Shown in pieces: positions 12,057-21,000 of a stretch of DNA of 64,000 nucleotides. Positions within the stretch are counted from its first letter, which is position 1. The number at the start of each line of letters is the position of its first letter. The notes beneath the pieces are model-generated. The model worked only from the letters and a program-made list of their open reading frames with translations, had not been told where the DNA came from and searched no databases. Position numbers and translations under genes: made by a program. This DNA comes from Diprion similis (Eukaryota; Arthropoda; Insecta; Hymenoptera; Diprionidae). The stretch lies in contig NC_060107.1 in NCBI RefSeq assembly GCF_021155765.1, positions 7,550,501-7,614,500 of the forward strand. Direction: 5' to 3'.

Positions 12057-15000
12057 GTAAGTAGATACAATCTTTGCAATTAAATTTATGTGTCAAGAAT
12101 TCATAAAAGAATAATTTTCACAGATTCGGCAAACTGGAGAACTTATTCGTTTCGCTTTCTCATTATGTCTATTGTATAGTATCACAGCAATTACAGGTGA
12201 TAAACCTTGTGGAAATAATTGTATCAACATTCACAGCTACATGAAAATTCGAGGAGCTAATCAAACAGGTGATGTTCCTCCGAATTACCGCTGCTACAAG
12301 TGTCACCAACCTGGACATTGGATTAAAAACTGTCCATTAGGCTCTAATCAAGAACCAATTGAGATTAAAAAAAGCACTGGGATTCCCAGAAGCTTTATGG
12401 TTCCCGTAGAGGGTCCATTGGTACCGGGTGCCATGATGACGCCAACGGGACAGTACGCCGTTCCAGCAATTGACCAGTTAGTATGAAACACTGCAGGAGT
12501 TGATAATGCACTTCAGAGTGTAAAAAGTCTTTCAACATTGTTGACCTTGTTCTCTGTCCTTTAATTTCACTCTGAATCCTCTTTTTCTTCAGCCAAGCCT
12601 ACAAAGAAGGAAAGAAAGAACGGCCGCCTTTTTCACAAGAACCAGAACCTGTTGCAGAAAAATTAGAAATTCCAGAAGACCTGGTATGCACAATATGCAA
12701 AGATTTGTTAACAGATGCAGTGATGATACCGTGTTGTGGAAATTCGTTTTGCGACGAATGTAAGCATCGACTTGAATTACAACATCAATTAAATTGACAA
12801 AATTTCAGATCTGTTCAACCGATTTTATTAATTCTGTTCACTCTTCAGGTATTCGAACTTTTCTGCTCGAATCAGAGGAGCATGAGTGTCCTGATTGCAA
12901 CGAGAAGGATGTATCTCCCGAAACGCTGATACCGAACAGATTTCTCAGAAATGCAGTCTCCAATTTCAAAAATGAAACTGGTTATGCCAAAAGACAGTCG
13001 TATCGATCAGCCATGCAAAGAGCACAAGCTGTTATACTAGCAGATCAATCGAAAACTGAGAGTCAACAGGCCGTCACTGCAACTCCACCTCAAGTTATGT
13101 CATTACAGGCACAGGAAGTTAGCCAACCGACAGCAGTTGAACCTGTTCCTCAACAGCCACAATTAGATGCGATCCCTCAAGAATTTGACCTTCATCGCCC
13201 ACCACCAGTGATGTCAAGTAAGTGGCATTAACTTTTCTGCTTTTTAGGTAACTTTGGACAATTTAATTCCATCTAATGGAATGACTACCTGTTTTACAGT
13301 TCTTCCTGAATCCACCTCGGAATCAGACTTGCAGAGTGATTCCATAACAAAGTTGACAACGGACGAAGAGACGGAAGTACCGCCGCCTCCAGGGACTGAA
13401 CCGCTCCTGCCGATACCTGCAATAGGAAGTTCACCAGAAAGGGAGAAGGAAAGAAGGGAACCGTCGATTATCGACAGAGAGGATCGCCGTGAGGATTATA
13501 GAGGAGAAAGGCATTCCAGAGAGCAAAAAAGAAGCTTCAGCAGGGACAGTCATAGCGACAGGTCTGTCAAGTCTTGTCATACGGATCTTGTATAATATTT
13601 TAAATATTTCAACTTACCTAACTTACTCAGTGAACATTTCGTAGCAGTCTTATTTCAATTTGAATACTCTCACTATTAACAGGAGTAACGAAAGGGGTCG
13701 CAGAATAGAAAATCTACGAACAGTCACCGAACAAAGAATAGTGAACCGTAGGCGATCCCTGTCTCCTAGACGATCGCATCGCGGCGACTATCCACCTCAA
13801 TCCGGACCTCCACCACACGTGCCAAATCATTCTTTGCCATCCAAATCATACCAGAGACCACCTCCTGGTGAAAGTCATTATCCACCGCCCATGCAGTATG
13901 ATCCAGGCATTCGACGATCCACCGAAGACCGGCCTGGTACTCCAACGGTCAGTAAAAAGTACATCCTAGTTAGAATGACAGTTATACAGATGAGTTTTTT
14001 TCGTTAAATGCAGAGATTGATTTGCCGTAGATGAACATTAAATAAATTCATTCGTTATACTTACTTTGTATTTGTCACAGGTTGACGAACCTCACCTACA
14101 TCCCCCACCAACCAACACACAACCACCGCTTCTGCCGTTTCCACCGGGAGAAGATCGCGTTCCCGCTCCGAATTATAATCAACCGCCGCCGAACATGGCC
14201 CCACATAATCCACCACTGTTGCCAGATCCCTACATGGGTCACAGAATGCCCATGTATCCGCATCAACAAGAACCGCATTATGGGCCACCGAGATATGAAA
14301 GACCTCCTTATCAGGCCCCTGGTTACAGGCCTCAGCAGCCACCCAGGGGTTACACAGGACCGACAAGGCCTCTGCGTGGAATGCATCATGGTGAGTTTTA
14401 GAGTGAATTTGAGAAAAAATAATCGTCTTGGATAGCAGTTTTTCTCCAAAGATCACTCGTGGTTTTTTGTTCTTTGTCTTCAAGAACACTTTTCCTTGTT
14501 TTTCCAGTTGGATATAGAGGAACCCAGCCACCGCCACCAGGAATGGGAAGAAACATTCACAATGGAAATCAGCCTGGGTAATTGAACATTTGTATTTTCA
14601 TTGCAGTTTGATACACCGAACCTGTTGAGGCCTAAATTATTTCGATTTTGGAATTGAAGCTGAGGATTCAAAAGCATTGTTAGCAATGATTCGCGAAATT
14701 TCACTGATGAATCCTTTACTTTCAATCTCTCACTTACAGAGTGATTGATGATCCGCTTGAAGCTTTCGAAAGAATGCTTCGCGAAAAAGATGAGAGAGAC
14801 AGAAGATTAGGCAAGCACAGAAGGCGATCGAGAAGTCGTTCTAGAACTCGTTCGTATTCGCGATCGAGGTCCAGATCTTTTGGCAGACGGTCACCCTTGC
14901 CATCTAGAATTAGCAGATCCCGAAGTCCTCCGCCTAAAAGACGTTCGTCCAGGTCTCCTCTGCCCCTAAGACCGAGAAGCCGTACTCCAAAACGACGATC

Positions 15001-18000
15001 CAGAAGCCGAAGCTTTACCATCAGCAGGTAGTTAAATATAACACTAATTAGAATAGCCTGAAGTATAACAATGCGAAACATTTAGACTGTAATAAAATTT
15101 GTTTACTGTTTTGCAGATCCAGATCGTATTCGCGAAGCGTGTCTCCGCGTGGCTCATTACCGCGAGACAGAGACAGGGACAGAGATCGCGATCGGGAGAG
15201 GGAAAGGGAAAGGGAGAGAGAAAGGGAAAGGGAAAGAGAAAGGGAAAGGGATAGGGAGCGGGAGAGAGACAGAGAAAGAGATCGTGATCGTGATCCACCA
15301 CCGAGATATAGATCCCCAATTAGATCTCCACCAAGGTGAGGATATTCACTGATATGGTTTATAACTGTTGGAATTATCCTTTAGGAATGGTGGTTATTCT
15401 TGAAAAATATTACAGATTTCAAAGAGACCGAGACAGAGATCCACGTCCTAGATCTCGGGAGCCACGCGATAATTATAGCAACTACTACAATGATGCGCCG
15501 GCAAATGATTATCAGTTCCGGGACAGGGACCGAGAGCCACTGCCAAGGGAAAGACCTCTACCCAGATATCCAGCCAGGAACCCACCCCCTCAACATAATA
15601 TACCCCCACTGCTGCCGCACCTTGGACCCGGAAGTCATCCGCCCCCGCTCATGTCGCTGGGCCCTTCACCACTGGACAGGAAAGACTATTATGATTCCTA
15701 CAACAGGTATTTCTGCCTCAATAGTTCTCTAATACAGATACACGTAAAGCTATCATCACAACACATTTACACAAGTTTAATATTCCAAGTGAACAACGGT
15801 ATGTGTCTGCTCGGTTTACTATTGATGTTTGTTACTCTAGTTTCGTTATTCGGTCAGAACACTTCAAACGACTGTCTAAAATATCGTGTTATACAAATAC
15901 CGTTGTTACAAGGAAAGACAATAAAAAGGGGGTGATACATAGTGGAGTTCAATAAAAGCTGATATTCCAATAATGTATGATGTTCTTATATTTTTACTGT
16001 GGAAAATCTCAGAATATTACATATACTGCAGTATGGGTCAGTCGACCTCTACTATACAAAAGGGGGGCAAAAACAAAGCAAAAATTGTCTCATACATATT
16101 TTGGATGCTAGTTTTTAGATGTGACTGAAACTATTTTTATATGAATGTATGTATCGTAGTAATGTGAACACACTTTTTATCAATATTATCAAACACACAC
16201 CCCCCCATGCACGTCTATAATGTACTATAATTATCAATTTAGTAAAAAGCAAGGGAATCTTACATACATAAGGAGCAATGGTCAAATGTTCATATTTACA
16301 TGCTATATGGACGCACAAGCAACATGTGCATTCATATACTAGACTGGTATATATGAAAAATTTGCTGTACATGTTCGAACGAGCTGTGATATATTCAAAG
16401 AGCCGATTCGGTATTCGATATTCTATAAGAAATTTCTATTGTTTCATTCCCAAATCTAGATTTAACTACGTAAATTTCGCTAGTATGAATTTTATGTATG
16501 ACGATATAACTTACTACTGATATTTAAGTTTAAGACCGCGGTTCTATTGATAGCAGTGTGGCAATATCGAATTTGCCCAGCTTGTACATATTCGGCCTCC
16601 AATGCTAGTCATAAAATATGTCTTTGTACACTTATCGATGACGGTGTAGTAACTCTAGACTACGATATACGTTATTTGATTTGCTTTTTTTGTTACAAAT
16701 CTTGTGCTTCTATTCATTCTATTGTTTAACAATTCAAGCTTTGACCACGAGTATAGAGATATAAATCATTTGTCGATCTAGATAGTTATATGTGTTTAAT
16801 GAAATCTTTTAAAGTAATCTTAAAGTATTATATAGTCATTAGTTACCCATTGACTATTACCTAAACTGTGATATCTATTATGTAGGTTTAAATACAACTT
16901 TATTATTTATATAGCCAGGTCTTTGAAAAGAAAAGTTTACAAATGTCATTAGTTATTCAATATCTAGTCACGATATAATATAATGTAAAGGTATTTACAG
17001 TTTTGGTCCGTATTTAGATAATTCTACCCATTGAACTGAAAAAAAAAACTGCAACATTATTATACTTACGTTTCTCCTAACTGCATTCCGTTTATAGGAT
17101 ATGGCAGGTCAATCTCTCTGTTTTGTAAACCCAATTACACATATGTCTGAAATTTGAAAACGCATAAATTTTTCAATCTCATTCGGTAATCAAAAGATAA
17201 GGGCTATAATTTTTCTCTCTGCTATTACTGTTTCACAGTCGCTTGTTACGATTGGTGCAGTACCTTGTCTCAGATGTTTAATCGATTAGAAATGAAAGAA
17301 AAAAAATGAAACAGACAACTGTAATCTCGAATAAAAAATCGTGCATTGAAACGCTATCAATACAACGTAAATCTTTCTCATTGTTAAATGTTAATGATAT
17401 TTACCTCGTAGACATGGTTTCAAATTACATGGAACCGATGATCTTGCAAAACATCAGTGTCAAATCAGATAGATTATAATTTTTTATATATTTGGACCTA
17501 ACTACTCTGTCAAACATGACTGTCATCCGATTATTAACAAGTATGTACTCTCCGAATTAATCATAATTAAACAGCTAAACGCAAAAAATGTAAATCTTTA
17601 CTTAGAATGGGAGAAAAATTTATAATTACTGGTAAAGATTGCATAACTCATGTTTTAAATCAAGGAAATGCAATTCCATTACATTGGAATCGTTTAATAT
17701 CCAAAGATATAAGATTTCACATGTTTATATATAAACATGAATAACATTCCTAAAAATTTTGAGGTGAATTAGAAAAACATAAACCGTCTGTCATGGGCAA
17801 TGCAAGTCATTGCGTCTAGCTATATTCGATATATTTTCTTTTTTTCTAACACGTATGGTAAGCAAAGCAAAGCTATACTCATTGATTGCATACTAAGGCA
17901 GTGAATCGATTTCGTATAAGCAAACCGCTACAACAAATCATAGATATAAATGTGAATTAGCACGTAGGTGCACTGGTACACAGTCCATTTATTTACTTCT

Positions 18001-21000
18001 AGAAGAATATCTCATACTTGAATAGAAATTTTCCATAATTCCGTGTGTGCCGAATAAGATGCATGTTAATCATAAGTTTATAACCTTCGTTTTTTCAACA
18101 AGTTATTTTAAAGATCAATCCTTGTGAATATGAATTCTAGATTACAAAGGAAAATTGTATACATGTACAAATTATTTATAGGTATATACATATTAGATGA
18201 TCCAATGTTTAATTTTTAGCACCGCAAGCGTACTGAAAAAATTTGACTATAGTCTTGATCAACTGGTTTGCTAATATATTTATTCTCAACACTGAAATAG
18301 ATATTATAGATACTTCAATAGGTCTTAAACTCTTCTTCTGGTATATCAAGACTTGAGCAAATGATATTATTATTGAGGGATCACTAGGTTCGTACAATCT
18401 TGAGTATTAACCCTTTGTGGTCGTATTAAATTGGACATGAGTGTCGTTTGGTGGCTGAGAGTAGACAAACGACCGCAAAGGATCAACTTAGCATCCAGAA
18501 CAGACCAGTAGTAAGTAAAGTTTGATTCGTGTTACCGCGTTATTATCCACATGTTGGAAGTAGGTATATATTAAATGATACACATAAATGAAGTATTTTC
18601 AGTTGTCTATTTTGCGTTGTCTTGGCTATGGCAATGTATATTATATTATTTTACTAATGGATTTATCCACTGGATGCAAGGTACATCATTAAAATAAGAT
18701 TTTGAACAGAATGTTATTTAGTATCACTAAGTATTGTGGTTCAAATGTCACAAAGTATATTTCCACTACTTTTAAAACCAAGCAATCGTTAGTAGCAAGT
18801 GAAAAATGTTCGAAATTGACACTGGTAATTTCGATATACAGCAGGGAGTAATTAGATATTGTTTAAATTAGATAGGCTTCTTTGATAAAACTCGGAAATA
18901 CAGTTTGTATTCTACAACTACTCCGAATACATTTTGACTGCTTTTGAGGTTCCTTCTAGACATACAAACTGCAAGCTGCTGTATTCAACTGTGGAAATAA
19001 TATTCATTGCTTCTGGAAATGTAGCATTTGTACATTGAGCTCATCATAGAGGATTGGATAACTAAATTTAGGACTCGAGAAACTGAATTATAACTAATCT
19101 ACGAGTCATTGCAGAAGGTGAAAGCCTTAACGAACCTCTATAAATCATACTAAATTCCATCAGTTTAAATATTATACGAATTTTTCACCTGCTACAGATG
19201 TTGAATTAGTTCATAATCATACGCAAACATTGTGCTTCTCATATTTTGTTTACACATTTATATATGTAATATTGATTTATTTATTATGACTATATCTAAG
19301 AGATGATCCTGGAAGAATCTCGTATCTTTTCTGTTTGTTTATTTATTCCTGTTTAATTAATTTTTTTTCTTTTTCCGTAACGAATTACGATATATAAAAA
19401 CTGAAATTGTAAACTGGTGTCTGTAACAAAATAAAATGAAAGAATTTACCCGGAATGAGAAAAGTGAATGAAGAAAGAAGGTCGCAAGAGATTTTGATCA
19501 TCACGAAACCAGCCTGGATTACGGGTCCTGTCCAGCAGCCAACATGTCGGCATGGTTTCTGATTCAGGTGAATTCAGGGCCTAATCAATATTTGTAACAA
19601 AAGATTTTATTTTTACAGATTTACATATCATACACATGTGTATATTTATCGAGTAAAGTTTGAATGCATGAATTGCTATTTATTGTCTACTCGGTAGGTA
19701 ATTATTTAATTAAAATTCTCAATGATTTTATTGCTTCATTCGATGAATGTGTTATCATAATTGAAGAAAGTACATACCTGAATTTCTCCTGTAAGAAATC
19801 GTCTTTCTTGTTCAGCTAAAACTACACTTCTTGATTACTTCGTACTTGATACGGTACTCCTGAACAGTAAAAAAACATCCAAGTGTTACAAATATTGATT
19901 TCGTATTACTATGGTACTAATTATTATTTTCAGCAAAATGGTTAAAAGCAACTGGCACCGTCAACACAGGGTCTAAGGTTTTTATAACTAATTCATCCTT
20001 CTAGGTTTTTATTATGCCTTTCAATTTCGAAAATGAAACTTAAGAGATTTGGGCATACACAGTTTTAAATTCATTACAGCCAAACCGAGCTTGTGTTGAA
20101 AATATCCATAAAAATGTTTAACATATTTGGTTTTGTGTAGTCCATATGCAACAATGGTTTCATTTTCGATAATATGAATTGTTAGTCTAAAAAAAGCCGT
20201 GTTACTGTAAGGTATATAATTATTTAAAGGTTGCTGTCCAGAAAGCTTCTCTTCGCTAAACTTTACGCCGACCAATTTCCTAACGATCAAGTACTAAATT
20301 GGTTTCACATTCAAAATGAATGAAAATAATGTGTAAGATATTACTGGTGTTGGTGTTGAAACCAGTTGGATATTACCTTGATTGTGTAACTTTGCGTATA
20401 AATTCCAATTTATTTCCCAACATTTTTCTATAAATTGAATTACTTTAATTTCCATATAATACTTCTATCTAATATCCGATCCCTGTTATTCAGATCCAAT
20501 ATCGTGAAAATTTTGGTCATTGCTAGTTTCTGATTGACCTGAAGTAATCTGGATGTTGGGGAGAAAATAACCAGTAATTTAGGCCATTGAATTTTCTTTT
20601 TCTTTTATCTAACGCATAATTATTTGTTAGCAGGTACGCAGGCCCTCCACCGCAACGCTTTGCAAGTCCTAATCGTGAACCGCCGCCAAAGAGATTCGAC
20701 GATGTCGCACCGCCAGGAACGGAAGGTTATTATGACCTTCCACCGCCTGGCGTTGATCACCTTGAGAGACCGGTGAAGGAAGATCGTGATAGATTACGCA
20801 TATCACGGGAGCGCGAAGAACGTGAACGTGACCATGCGCCTAAAGATCTAGACTTGGAGGACAGGGACAGATTACCAATTAGAGATGACAGGTAAATTAT
20901 AGTATTGGAATTTGAATAATGAGACAGTTGAATCCGAAAGGGTGGTGATATTCTTTATCCCGAGTTTGTGTTATTCTGTTACAGAATTCGAGAGCGCGAA

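Larger units (their letters stand above)
15707..20633 (+). other. RBBP6 intron 12 (4.9 kb)
   Basis: The donor is AACAGGTATTT and the acceptor TTAGCAG. All other RBBP6 coding introns are only 80-250 bp, so this one is about twenty times longer. It is AT-rich and I see no gene in it. It holds a possible intronic poly(A) site at 15951 and an ~80-bp TTAA inverted-repeat element at 18407. An exon-like GC-richer stretch at about 19,480-19,567 is followed by a GTGAAT donor. Confidence 0.8.

Noticed and set aside
12481..12490. Alternative donor GTATGA for RBBP6 exon 3
   Set aside because: It would shift the frame in exon 4 and destroy the RING finger.
14061..14537. 158-codon minus-strand frame opposite RBBP6 exons 8-9
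   Set aside because: It crosses an intron of RBBP6 and mirrors Pro-rich coding sequence; no independent support.
15336..15935. 199-codon frame running through intron 11, exon 12 and into intron 12
   Set aside because: The first part is intron 11 read by chance. Only the extension past exon 12 is kept, as a possible isoform.
19480..19567. Exon-like stretch with GTGAAT donor in RBBP6 intron 12
   Set aside because: No convincing acceptor in front of it, and all frames meet a stop or lack a link to exons 12 and 13.
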